This document shows, in pieces, positions 12,801-20,704 of a stretch of DNA of 64,000 bases. The position numbers were made by a program, and so were the translations under genes. How positions within the stretch are numbered: the stretch's first letter is position 1; the number at the start of each line of letters is the position of its first letter. Source of the stretch: Pelecanus crispus (Eukaryota > Chordata > Aves > Pelecaniformes > Pelecanidae); assembly GCF_030463565.1 (NCBI RefSeq), contig NC_134649.1:31273044-31337043 (forward strand). Direction: 5' to 3'. The notes under the pieces were generated by a model. The model made no database searches, had not been told where the DNA came from, and saw nothing but the letters and a program-made list of their open reading frames with translations.

Positions 12801-15800
12801 ATGCTGTCCCTGACATAGTGGGGCTCAGCCTTTCTACAGGGATAGGAGAGTTGCAGCCAGGCTAGAAGAGCTCTCCTTGTCTTCTCAAGGCTAGAGTGTC
12901 CCCAGAGAGGCCCTCAGGAGCTTTCTTACACTCCAGTTGGCCTGAACTTCCCCCAAGCTTCAGTCATTAGTCTCAGCTGAGGATTCAGGTTTGCAGGAGC
13001 ACTAATGCCTGGGAAGCTGATGTTGACACCAGGGAGGGGGAAGGTTTGTGAGGAGGCCTACAACAATAGCGACAGAAGAGCAGTGGGTAGGTAACACCAA
13101 CTCCAGCTGCTGGAGCCCAGAGCAGCACTTCACCTTTCCTTTCAGAGGAAGACATGGTGCTTAGATGTGGCATGTGCTCCAGCACAGGCTCAGCACCGTC
13201 TTGCCAGGGGTGGACCACGCTTGGGGCAGTGCCTTTGTCGGGTTTGGACCCTGGGCCCTCTCAGCAGTGTCTCCTCTCTTTCCCAGGGCAAATTCAAACC
13301 ATCCTTCCCATGGGCTCCCTGTCCAGGTGCAAAGCCAGGGGATGGCATTGCCTCAGCTCCATCCTCAAGGGGCAAGATGCCACTGACCTATCCATCCAAC
13401 ACCAAAGCACCTCACCACACCCCAGCAGCACCCCGGCATGGCCAGCTCAGCATCCTGGGCTCGTCAGGAGCACTGCGCTAATGCAAGGCAACAGGGCCCA
13501 CAGTGGCAGGCATGCGAGGAGCGAGGGCACAGGCCAGCGGGGCCTGTCGCTCCGCATCCTGTCACCTTCCCCAGCTGCCAAGCAGCGGCTGTGGGGGCGC
13601 ACGGCAGCAGGGCACATATCGCATGAAGCTGTACACAAGGTCAGTGTCAGGAGGGGCACCGGGTGGCTGCTGTTGCCTCAGGATAGCTGCTCTCCCCAAC
13701 ACTCTCCCCTCCTTGGATGGATGGGGGGGTTCTGACAAGCGCTTTGGGCACAGTTGACTTTTTGCTGGGAAAAAAGTTGCTTGTTTCCGGCTGAGAAAGT
13801 TGAAGGACAGGCGCTAGAGGTGTCCTGATGCCCCAGGGACCTTCCCCTCCCACCAGCTGCAGGACTGCCAGCAGCTCTTGGGGCAGGGGTGCACAGCCGT
13901 GGGGGGCTGTGGGCTGGGGGGGAGGTTTGCAAAGAGTCCTGGTCCCTGGTTTTGGGTTGTATCTGAGCTGCGCTCCTGCCTGCAGGGTGGCCCCGTGATG
14001 TAGGTGACAGCCACATGCTCCTGCTCTGGCTGTGGAGCAGGCAGTGGTGGCCAGCAGATGGGGGGACATCTTTATCCCTCTGCGGGATCACACAAGCATT
14101 ACGGGGGGGGGGCAGAGCCACTCCCTCCACTGGGGACAATGCAAGGCTGGGCCCTGGAGAAACGTGCAGGTACCCGGTGAGGTGAGGGCTCCATCTGCAG
14201 AGAGTGCCGGGACTCAGCCAAAGACAGGGCCAGTCTGACCCTGAGCAGGTCTCTCCAAGGTGCCTCTCCCCTGCTCATCCCTATTGAGGTCTGGATGTGC
14301 CCTTGTGTCAGTTGGCACTGCTTCGTCCCCAGCTCCCAGGCATCACTGGGGACCTGCCCTCCTGGGGACAAGCCACTGGACACTCCTCTCGTACCATCCC
14401 CAGCCCACCAGCTCAGTCTCGGCACATTTAACCCCCTTGCCGAGGCCAACCTAGTGCCGTTTGATGAGAACAGAGGCTGTGAGCCCGGTGCAAATCGCCT
14501 GGCTCTGTGTGCTGGACCAGCAGGAATTTGGGGCTCCCTTAGACCCCCCCAGACTTCTGCCTCTGCGCCCATGGGATGCGGGGCAGCTCCACGCCACTGC
14601 CCTGCAAGGGCAAGGAGACTCTCAGCCCAGTGTGAGCTTAAAAAAATAGGCATTTTTATTCCAATGTAACTAGAGAATTACGACCCAAGAGAGGAGAGGA
14701 TTACTCACATTTATCGATAGGCTTATTAGATTACTGCCTAAATAGCTGTGCTTTAGCAGTGCGTTTGTCCGCCTCAAGGAGAAGCAGCGAAGGAGGGTGG
14801 TGCATCTGAGACCTCATCGTCCTTGGCGACATGGGGAGCTCTGAGCAATGCGGGCCAGGGAACTGTATCACATCACCTAATCCCACCTTGATTATTTACA
14901 GCTTCTTGGGAGGCAAAAGCTTGTAACGTTTGCTTGGCTGCACGGGTGGTCAGGTGCTGAGCTCCATCCCTCCTGCGTGGCCACATTCAGGGGTGGGGAG
15001 GCACGTACCCCGCCTTGTGATGGGGTCACGCCCCCCCCCCCCCCGCTGCTGGCCATGGCATGCTGATGGGGACCATCATGGGCTGGGAGAGGATGGTGGC
15101 ACCGCCATCCCCGGGAGCCCTGGCCTGAACAAGGCTAGTGCCCCACTCATCGCAGCTATACCTTGGCCTGGGTGGTCCATGGCAGTGGCGCCGAGTTGGC
15201 CCAGGAACGTGGCAGACTGCCAGCCCCGGTGTCACCACTGGGGAGTTTGGCTGCCCGAATGAAATGGGGGGTTTCTCAGGCATGCTGGGTTCTTCAGTGT
15301 TACCCTTGTGCTAATGAGGCTCTTACCAGTGGCTTGCATAAGGAGCTCTTGCTGGGTGCCAACGTGCCCCTGGCCCAAAACCCACCAGGGGCTCCTCGCT
15401 GAAGCAGTTGCGGGTGAGGCTGATCACCCTCGTGGGTCACAGTCAAGCTGGGAATTCAGGGTGCCCAATAATCCTGCTCCTAGTAGCGATGGAGAACAGC
15501 TCTCAGGAAGCCCCAGCTCTCCTCCCAGATCCCTCTCTCCTGCCCTGCTACGACACGATGGGGGTGTCCGAAAAGACGGAGCTGATGGACTCAGAGTCCG
15601 ACTTGAGCTGCAGGACCTTGGGGTGCTTGGTGTCGGGGAAGTCCTCGCTGAGGGCCAGGCGGATTTTGCCATTCTGCGTCTCCCTGACGGGCTCAAGGAA
15701 GACAACGTGCTTGTTGGCGCTGACTTTGCGGTTTGGCCCATCGGTGGCGGGGGGAGTGGCGCTGAGGATGGAGGACTGGGCACTGCACTCCTGCGGAGGG

Positions 15801-18800
15801 CTGAGAGGAGCCGGCTTTTTGCAGCAGCTCAGGCAGCGGCAGGGCGTGAGGTACAAGTAAATGAGCACGAGCAGCAGGCTCACAATGCACCCCAGCAGGG
15901 TTGTGAGGCCAGTGCTGAAGGTCTCCCCATCCGGCTTGGGGTAGTGGACCGTCACGTTGACTTCGCACAGCCTGCTGAAATTGTGGGGGCTGTTGATGGC
16001 CAAGCCCACATAGACCCCCGAGTGCCAGGGCTTGGCCACTGCAATCTTCAGGCTGCCGTTGCGGTAGACCTCCAAAGAGCGGTTGCTGTTCCCTGGGTGT
16101 TTGATGGGCTCGTGGTGAGGGGAGATCCACATGTAGGTGGTGGCCACAGCTGGCAGGCTGGTGTTGCAGGCAAGCAGGAGGGTCTGGCCCACTATCACAG
16201 GCAAGGGCACAGGGTGCACATCTTCGGGGCCCGCTGAGCAGTTCTCAAACATGTGACTGTATTTGAGGAACTTGATCAGGGACCGGGGCACATTGTCGGA
16301 CACCTTGCAGGTATGTTCCTCAAAGAAATCCTTCACGGAGCTGAAACCTCGCTGCTTCCAGCGCTGGAGCATGAGGTAGAGCGGGCAGCTGCACCTGACG
16401 GGGTTGTTGTGCAGGTACAAGCCATTCCTGATGTTTTCAGGCAAAGCTGCCAGCTCCTCCACGGGGATGCTGCTCAGGCTATTGGAGGAGAGGTCCAGTG
16501 TGCGGAGGCTGTAGTTGCCCAGCCCTTGCACTGAGCGGAAGGGGAAGGTGGTCAGGTTGTTCCAGCTCAGGTAGACTTTCCGCAGGCTGCTCAATTTGGC
16601 AAAGGCATTTTCATCCACTCGTGTAATGCGGTTGTTGTAGAGCAGAAGCTCCTCCAAGCTCACCAGTGCATCAAAGTAGTGTGTCTTGACGGCGTGCAGG
16701 TGGTTGGAGGACAGGTCGAGGTGCCGCAGGTAGGAGGCATTGTGGAAAGCCTGCGGAGAAAGGTCCTTAATCTGGTTGTGGCTGATGTGGAGGGCCTCAA
16801 GGTGCGGAAGGGCGGCCAGCCAGCAGTCATGGAGCTGGGTGAGGGCATTGTGGCTGAGGTCCAGCGTGGTGGCGGTGGGTGGCAGCGCCTGGGGCACGCG
16901 CTGCAGCGTCTGCCGGCTGCAGCTCAGCAAGTCGGAGGTGCAGATGCAGGCGGTGGGGCAGCTGTGGGGCAGCGGGGAGGTGCGGGGAGCGCGGCCGTGG
17001 GCGCACAGCTGGAGCAGCAGCAGCAGCTTCGCCACCCCCCGGCCAGAGCGGGTCTGCGGGCACCCACAGGGACATAGTGCCGGGCAGGAGCCTCTGTGCA
17101 GCCCGGCGGGACAGCCAGGCTCGATGAGACGCGAGACAAAACGTGGTGCGGTGCTCCCCCGTCTCCCCTTGTGCTGTCTTGGCGGGGGGGGCTCTACCAA
17201 GCATCCACAGATGCCCCTTTGCACCTCGTAAACGAGGATCGTGATTCCAGCCGTGGGGCTTGAAAAGAGTTAAAGGACAGCATCGCCCTGCCCAGCTCTG
17301 CCACGTACCTGTGCTCCGGCCGGCCGTGGGCTGCCTGGCACCCGGGTGCAGGGGCGCATGTGGGGGCTAGCGTCCGGCATCAGGGGGCCGAGGCTCTCCA
17401 GCGTTTCGGGGCTCCGTTTCAGGCTCGGTGAGCGCCTCGCTGCCTCCCAGAGCCGCGCATCCCTGGAGCACGAAGTTTCTCCCGGCTCAGTGCTGCCGTG
17501 GCGCATCCCCACGCTCCAGCCCCCGGTGACCGCCGTCCAGCGTCCGGCTCCCTCCCAGCCAGCATCTCCCGGGGAGCTGGGCTCGCTGCGGGAGCGCCGT
17601 CCAGCTCCTGCCCCTATTTACGAGCCGGCGGTACGCGACGGGTGGGCCGGGCAGGATCCCATTGGTCCCAGCGCGGGGAGTGGTGGCCGCCGTGGTGGCC
17701 GTGGCCATGGCCCTCCCTTGCCGTCCTGCGAGTGGGCAGGGCGATGCGCAGCCGGCACCAGCCTTGCGTGGTCACTTGTACCCGGGGTGCTCAGGGCCAC
17801 TTTGCCGACCCCTCCGCCCTTACCGGTGCGCAGCTGCCATCCCTCCCGCTGGAGAACAGCAACCTCGACCGGCTGTAATCTGTAAGGTGGCTGCGCTGGC
17901 TGCTCCGCGACTGCCCGGCCTCTGGGAGGATGCTGGAATAAACCCTCCCAGTCATCACCTCTGGGAAGCCCCCGCGAGTCCGATCCTGCACCCAGGCTGG
18001 GAATGGGGAAGGCAGTCATCCCTCCCGCCCGCAGCACCGCTTAGCATCCAGTCGCGGTCCTTCCCACTGCTCTCATCTTCACCATCCCCTGCATGAGCTG
18101 GCAGGGACCCCCCAGCACCCCCGACCATGGGGTGAGCAGGCAGAGGGGGTGCCGCAGGCTGCCGGCGGGGAGGGCTGGCCGCAGGGTGAAGGACGTGCAG
18201 GAATGGCATTACCCAGCGCGCGGGCGTGTTAGTGGGAAGCGGAAAGCCGGGCTGGGGAATTGGGTTCCATTAGGGCAGCAAAAAGCTAATTTGGCGGCTG
18301 CAGCGGCCGCGCATCCAGGGGCTGTTAACCCCCTGCGCCCCAGCCCAGGCTCAGCCTGCGCCAGGCGGCTCTGCTTGCCCAGGGGCCGGCCACGGAGCCA
18401 GCGCCGCTCCTTGCCGAGCGCCGTGAACAGGCCATGGCGCTGATGCCTGATGCTCATTAAGGTGCCCTTCATCTGTCCTGGCTGTCCCTGCTGATGCTTG
18501 AAGCCAGGGAGAGCCACGACTGCTCCTTCTTGCCTTGTGGGGGCACCCGCTTGTCCTGGGGGCACCTGGGCCCCTTGGTGCAGGGCGGGGGGGGGGGGGG
18601 GGGTTGTCTACAGCCATGGGCATGAGGCTGCTGCGTGGTCTCCTTTTACCCTCGTGGTGCTGTGAAGTGAGGGGGTTGCTGGCTGCTTCACCCGCCCTGC
18701 AGCGCCCCAGGCCCAGCCGGGGACCAGTGCGAGAGGTCTGCAGCCTCAGCAAGCGCTAATGCACCCTATCGATCCCCGGAGCCTCTGGGGGGGGGGGGGG

Positions 18801-20026
18801 GGGGGGGGCAAAGGAGGAGGCAGAGGGCTGTTGCCCTTAGGCTGCATCGGAGCATATTTCCCCGGCTCGATGCTGCCGGGAGTTGGGGGCAGGGGGGGCA
18901 CTGGCTGGGGATGCAGCTGGGCAGCCTTGTGCCCGCAGGGTGGGGTGTACCTGAGGCAGAGGCTTTACTGTGTTCCTTTGCAGGGCTGAGCGTGCGACAG
19001 CAGTGCTGCTGGCGGACCCCTGCTTCCAGCTGCGCTCTATCCAGTACCTCCTGGGCCATGCTGAGCCCTCAGCCCTGGCAGCTGCTGCCCCAGCCACGGA
19101 CAAGCGCCATTTCTCCCTGCACACCTGTAAGTGTCAGCATTGCGCTGGGAGCTGTGCTGTGCTCACCACCCAGCCACAGCTGGAATGGGGGGACTGGGCT
19201 GCTGGCATCTGTGTCCCCTACAACACGTCCCAGCCCCCTTAGTCCTGGGGACAGGGATCCATGGCTCCCCCACTGTCCTCCAGCAGTGGCACTGAGGATG
19301 GGGCTGGGTCCAGTGCCCGCTTTTGGCAGCAGTTTTGTCCCCTCGCAGCACCCACTGTCCAGCTGGCTGTCCCCAGCATGGGGATCCCTCTCCCCAGCAC
19401 CAGGCTCCCTGTCCTGGCTGGTCCCTGAGGGCAGCTGCAGCTCCCCTGTGCATCACCCAGCAGCCTTGGGGCAGCCCGAGGGTCACATTCACTCCACACA
19501 TACCCGGTTTGTCCCCACAGACACAGAGTACATCAGTGCCGAGGAGCTGGCGAAGGTGGACACGATGCTGAGCCACCTGAGCGAGGAATCCAAGCAAGCG
19601 GCTGCCACCACGCTGGTGAGTCCCCCCCCGCCCAGTTCCCATGCTTGGCAGCACCCCCGGCTCCCAGCACAACTGCCCTGGGACCTGGAGTTTTTGCTGC
19701 TACCACTAACTGCCTGGTGCCCCCCCACAGCCCACCAGCGAGGAAGACCTGTGCCCCATCTGCTACGCACATCCCATCTCAGCCATCTTCAGACCCTGCT
19801 CCCACAAATCATGCAAGTGAGTAGCTCGCGTGTGCACACACACACCCACCCCCACGGTGACTGCCAGCCCCTCGCCCCCCCCGTGCCATGCGGGGCAAGC
19901 TCATGCTCTTTCCTCCTCTGTCCCAGAGCCTGCATCAACCAGCACCTGATGAACAACAAGGACTGCTTCTTCTGCAAGGCCACCATCACGGGGGTGGACG
20001 ACTTCACCAAGCCAGCCAGCTCATAG
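3674..20026 (+). CDS. RNF123: RNF123 (KPC1) E3 ubiquitin ligase, C-terminal 303 residues, eight exons
   Basis: RNF123/KPC1 is the catalytic subunit of the cytoplasmic KPC ubiquitin ligase, which with UBAC1/KPC2 ubiquitinates p27Kip1. Only the 3' part is in the window. Exons at 3674-3813, 4012-4200, 5874-5949, 6861-6945, 18984-19126, 19521-19615, 19731-19816 and 19927-20026 join with matching phases into 303 residues and a TAG stop. Recognisable stretches are [37 protein letters not shown] and [12 protein letters not shown]. The end is a C3HC4 RING: CPIC, then PCSH, SCKAC and DCFFC, all eight ligands present. The N-terminal SPRY domain lies outside the window. AMIGO3 sits in the 12-kb fourth intron on the other strand. 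Identity is very likely; exon edges are read from frames and GT-AG signals. Confidence 0.95.
4012..4200 (+). CDS. RNF123: RNF123 exon (63 codons)
   Basis: Encodes [20 protein letters not shown] through LLLRRLAQ, a helical segment strongly conserved in KPC1. The acceptor is ttggcag before 4012 and the donor is cag|gtatca at 4201. The exon is exactly 189 bases, phase 0 at both ends. The intron before it (3814-4011) is only 198 bp. Confidence 0.93.
4201..5873 (+). other. RNF123: RNF123 intron, 1.7 kb
   Basis: Bounded by gtatca at 4201 and ctacacag ending at 5873. I see no recognisable gene, repeat or RNA inside. Its open frames are short, uncharacteristic and on both strands. Confidence 0.8.
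5874..5949 (+). CDS. RNF123: RNF123 exon (short)
   Basis: Encodes [20 protein letters not shown] through NLRLP. The acceptor is ctacacag and the donor is ag|gtgagt. It ends one base into a glycine codon, which the next exon completes. Confidence 0.93.
5950..6860 (+). other. RNF123: RNF123 intron, 0.9 kb
   Basis: Runs from gtgagt at 5950 to ctttcgtag ending at 6860. Nothing else is recognisable in it. Confidence 0.8.
6861..6945 (+). CDS. RNF123: RNF123 exon (before the 12-kb intron)
   Basis: Encodes [20 protein letters not shown] through LLVDTDVQ. The acceptor is ttcgtag and the donor is gg|gtgagt. It ends after two bases of a glycine codon, matched by the single base opening the exon at 18984. 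That phase match across 12 kb supports the absence of a missing exon between them. Confidence 0.92.
6946..14640 (+). other. RNF123: Left part of the 12-kb RNF123 intron
   Basis: GC-rich intronic DNA up to the presumed 3' end of the nested AMIGO3 gene. No exon is supported: the open frames have no recognisable residues and no conserved splice partners. AT-rich islets with homeodomain-like TAAT cores stand out at about 8700-8800 and 10780-10870. They may be conserved elements but are not annotated as such. Confidence 0.7.
14655..14660 (-). terminator. AMIGO3: Candidate AMIGO3 poly(A) signal (AATAAA)
   Basis: The plus strand reads tttatt, so the minus strand carries AATAAA about 890 bp downstream of the AMIGO3 stop. 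I noticed no canonical hexamer nearer the stop, so a 3' UTR of roughly 0.9 kb is inferred. Confidence 0.45.
15031..15044. repeat. Poly-C run (14)
   Basis: Uninterrupted run of 14 C on the plus strand, hence G on the AMIGO3 sense strand, within its presumed 3' UTR. Homopolymers of this length are error-prone in assemblies. Confidence 0.9.
15548..17224 (-). CDS. AMIGO3: AMIGO3, LRR-Ig single-pass adhesion protein (open frame; true start uncertain)
   Basis: AMIGO proteins are type I membrane proteins of neurons and glia mediating adhesion and signalling; mammalian AMIGO3 is reported as a Nogo-receptor co-receptor. Residues below follow this 558-codon frame. A hydrophobic LLLLLQLC core (67-74) fits a signal peptide. 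Then come an LRR N-cap (CPTACIC, 89-95), leucine-rich repeats (about 118-262), an LRR C-cap (278-329), one Ig domain (about 340-428), a membrane helix (440-460) and a tail ending [10 protein letters not shown], a motif shared with AMIGO1/2. Several NxS/T sites are present. As usual for AMIGO genes, the LRR-to-tail region is one exon. It lies antisense within an RNF123 intron, as in mammals, which favours AMIGO3 over its paralogues. Anomalies: the ATG at 17224 puts 66 residues before the hydrophobic core, so the real N-terminus probably differs, and the Ig strand-F cysteine is glycine (codon 16004-16006). Confidence 0.9.
   Translation of the reverse strand: MQRGICGCLVEPPPPRQHKGRRGSTAPRFVSRLIEPGCPAGLHRGSCPALCPCGCPQTRSGRGVAKLLLLLQLCAHGRAPRTSPLPHSCPTACICTSDLLSCSRQTLQRVPQALPPTATTLDLSHNALTQLHDCWLAALPHLEALHISHNQIKDLSPQAFHNASYLRHLDLSSNHLHAVKTHYFDALVSLEELLLYNNRITRVDENAFAKLSSLRKVYLSWNNLTTFPFRSVQGLGNYSLRTLDLSSNSLSSIPVEELAALPENIRNGLYLHNNPVRCSCPLYLMLQRWKQRGFSSVKDFFEEHTCKVSDNVPRSLIKFLKYSHMFENCSAGPEDVHPVPLPVIVGQTLLLACNTSLPAVATTYMWISPHHEPIKHPGNSNRSLEVYRNGSLKIAVAKPWHSGVYVGLAINSPHNFSRLCEVNVTVHYPKPDGETFSTGLTTLLGCIVSLLLVLIYLYLTPCRCLSCCKKPAPLSPPQECSAQSSILSATPPATDGPNRKVSANKHVVFLEPVRETQNGKIRLALSEDFPDTKHPKVLQLKSDSESISSVFSDTPIVS
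17054..17308 (-). other. AMIGO3: Possible AMIGO3 intron near the start codon
   Basis: On the minus strand a strong donor (CAG|GTACGT, exon ending at 17309) faces a possible acceptor (GCCCGCAG, exon from 17053) in the AMIGO3 frame. An ATG at 17357-17359 runs 17 codons in frame to that donor, so splicing would give a protein of about 518 residues. A second acceptor (TGCACAG, exon from 17093) would leave ATG 17075 as first start, but that ATG is out of frame with the LRR region. Transcripts would decide. Confidence 0.4.
17585..17670 (-). promoter_or_regulatory. AMIGO3: Probable AMIGO3 promoter (CCAAT plus TATA-like box)
   Basis: Reading the minus strand, ACCAAT (17666-17661) is followed about 40 bp later by TAAATAGG (17620-17613) in CpG-rich DNA. 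That spacing suits a CCAAT box and a TATA-like element, placing transcription start near 17585-17590, upstream of AMIGO3. Inferred from motifs only. Confidence 0.45.
18587..18603. repeat. Poly-G run (17)
   Basis: Seventeen consecutive G on the plus strand, which is the RNF123 sense strand. It could form a G-quadruplex and is likely to vary or be misassembled. Confidence 0.9.
18787..18808. repeat. Poly-G run (22)
   Basis: Twenty-two consecutive G on the plus strand, 176 bp upstream of an RNF123 exon acceptor and in the same pre-mRNA sense as the run at 18587. Confidence 0.9.
18984..19126 (+). CDS. RNF123: RNF123 exon after the 12-kb intron
   Basis: Encodes [25 protein letters not shown] and on to KRHFSLHT. 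The acceptor is ctttgcag and the donor is cct|gtaagt. One leading base completes the glycine codon from the exon ending at 6945. It ends one base into a tyrosine codon. Confidence 0.93.
19521..19615 (+). CDS. RNF123: RNF123 exon
   Basis: Encodes (Y)[20 protein letters not shown] through AAATTL. The acceptor is tccccacag and the donor is ctg|gtgagt. It ends in phase 0. Confidence 0.92.
19731..19816 (+). CDS. RNF123: RNF123 exon, first half of the RING finger
   Basis: Encodes [20 protein letters not shown] and RPCSHKSCK. It carries RING ligands 1 to 5 (CPIC, PC, SH, SC). Both flanking introns are tiny (115 and 110 bp). It ends two bases into a lysine codon. Confidence 0.95.
19927..20026 (+). 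CDS. RNF123: RNF123 last coding exon, second half of the RING finger
   Basis: Encodes [32 protein letters not shown] and a TAG stop at 20024-20026. It supplies the last three zinc ligands. The acceptor is tgtcccag ending at 19926. Confidence 0.95.
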
Positions 20027-20402
20027 CGCCCAGCCCCGCACCACGGGCTCCCCCAGCTGAGCGGGGCGGCCCCCCCACCGCACGCTGGCTTCTCCCCAAT
20101 CGCTCACCCTGCTCAGGGCCGCGGGGCCTTTGCCTGCAGGGCCAGGACCCAGCACCGGGCCACAGCATGGGGCAGGGGGCTGCAGGGAGGGAGAGGCCGG
20201 TGGCGGGGAGGCCCAATGCCAGGCTCTGGGGCCAGCATCCTCCTCGCCCAGCACCTGGGCCGTGGCAGTCCCTCTGCCCCGCAGGCCGTTCTCAGGGAGG
20301 GGTGCCCAAGGCCTCGGCTCTGCGGCAGCCCTGGGGATGTGCGTCTGGGCATTCAGGCTGTTAATTTGCCCCTGGCTGGGGGCTGACTTCATGAAATGCA
20401 GC

Positions 20403-20408
20403 ATTAAA
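20403..20408 (+). terminator. RNF123: RNF123 poly(A) signal (ATTAAA)
   Basis: ATTAAA about 377 bp after the RNF123 stop, in a short AT-rich patch followed by TTCCTTATGTGG, a plausible GU-rich downstream element. It is the only good hexamer on this strand that I noticed before GMPPB begins. Confidence 0.7.
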
Positions 20409-20528
20409 TTATTCTTCCTTATGTGGTGCCCTGCGACATGGGGAGGGGAAGCCAGGCCAGACCTGGCAAGCGACCCAGCGCTCGGGCCATGCTCAGGTGA
20501 CACTCAGCAGTAGATGGAAGTATAAATA

Positions 20529-20534
20529 TTTAAT
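20529..20534 (-). terminator. GMPPB: GMPPB poly(A) signal (ATTAAA)
   Basis: The plus strand reads tttaat, giving ATTAAA on the minus strand, 39 bases downstream of the GMPPB stop. It implies an unusually short 3' UTR. Confidence 0.7.
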
Positions 20535-20572
20535 CCAAGCAGAGCCAGGAGTGCAGAGCCCACCAGGGGCTG

Positions 20573-20704
20573 CTACATGATGATGCGTGGCTCTGGCACG
20601 GACTCGGCAATGGACTTGTGTGGCAGCACATTGGCCCCGTTGAGGTAGAGCTCATCGTTGACAATGACGTCCTCACCCAGCACTGTCACATTCTCCATGC
20701 GCAC
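20573..20704 (-). CDS. GMPPB: GMPPB exon 8 (last)
   Basis: Encodes [20 protein letters not shown] through PEPRIIM and a TAG stop. The acceptor on the minus strand is GGGGCAG ending at 20705. This is the last part of the beta-helix. Confidence 0.96.
   Translation of the reverse strand: MRMENVTVLGEDVIVNDELYLNGANVLPHKSIAESVPEPRIIM

Larger units (their letters stand above)
17671..18983 (+). other. RNF123: Right part of the 12-kb RNF123 intron
   Basis: GC-rich intronic DNA between the AMIGO3 promoter and the next RNF123 exon. No gene is recognised. It holds two long poly-G runs (18587-18603, 18787-18808) and short AT-bearing islets near 18280 and 18450. It ends in ctttgcag at 18983. Confidence 0.75.
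20027..20572. other. Convergent 3' UTRs of RNF123 and GMPPB
   Basis: Left part: RNF123 3' UTR, ending after its poly(A) signal at 20403. Right part: a GMPPB 3' UTR of only about 60 bases. About 100 bp of spacer separates the inferred cleavage sites, and no other feature fits between them. Confidence 0.7.

Noticed and set aside
15308-16237. A 309-codon plus-strand open frame opposite AMIGO3
   Set aside because: It is the antisense shadow of a GC-rich coding exon. The protein has no family resemblance, while the minus strand encodes clear AMIGO domains.
18911-20026. A 371-codon plus-strand frame reading through the last RNF123 introns
   Set aside because: It contains real RNF123 pieces but is out of frame across the first half of the RING exon. 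The introns simply lack stops in GC-rich DNA, and spliced exons give the conserved protein.
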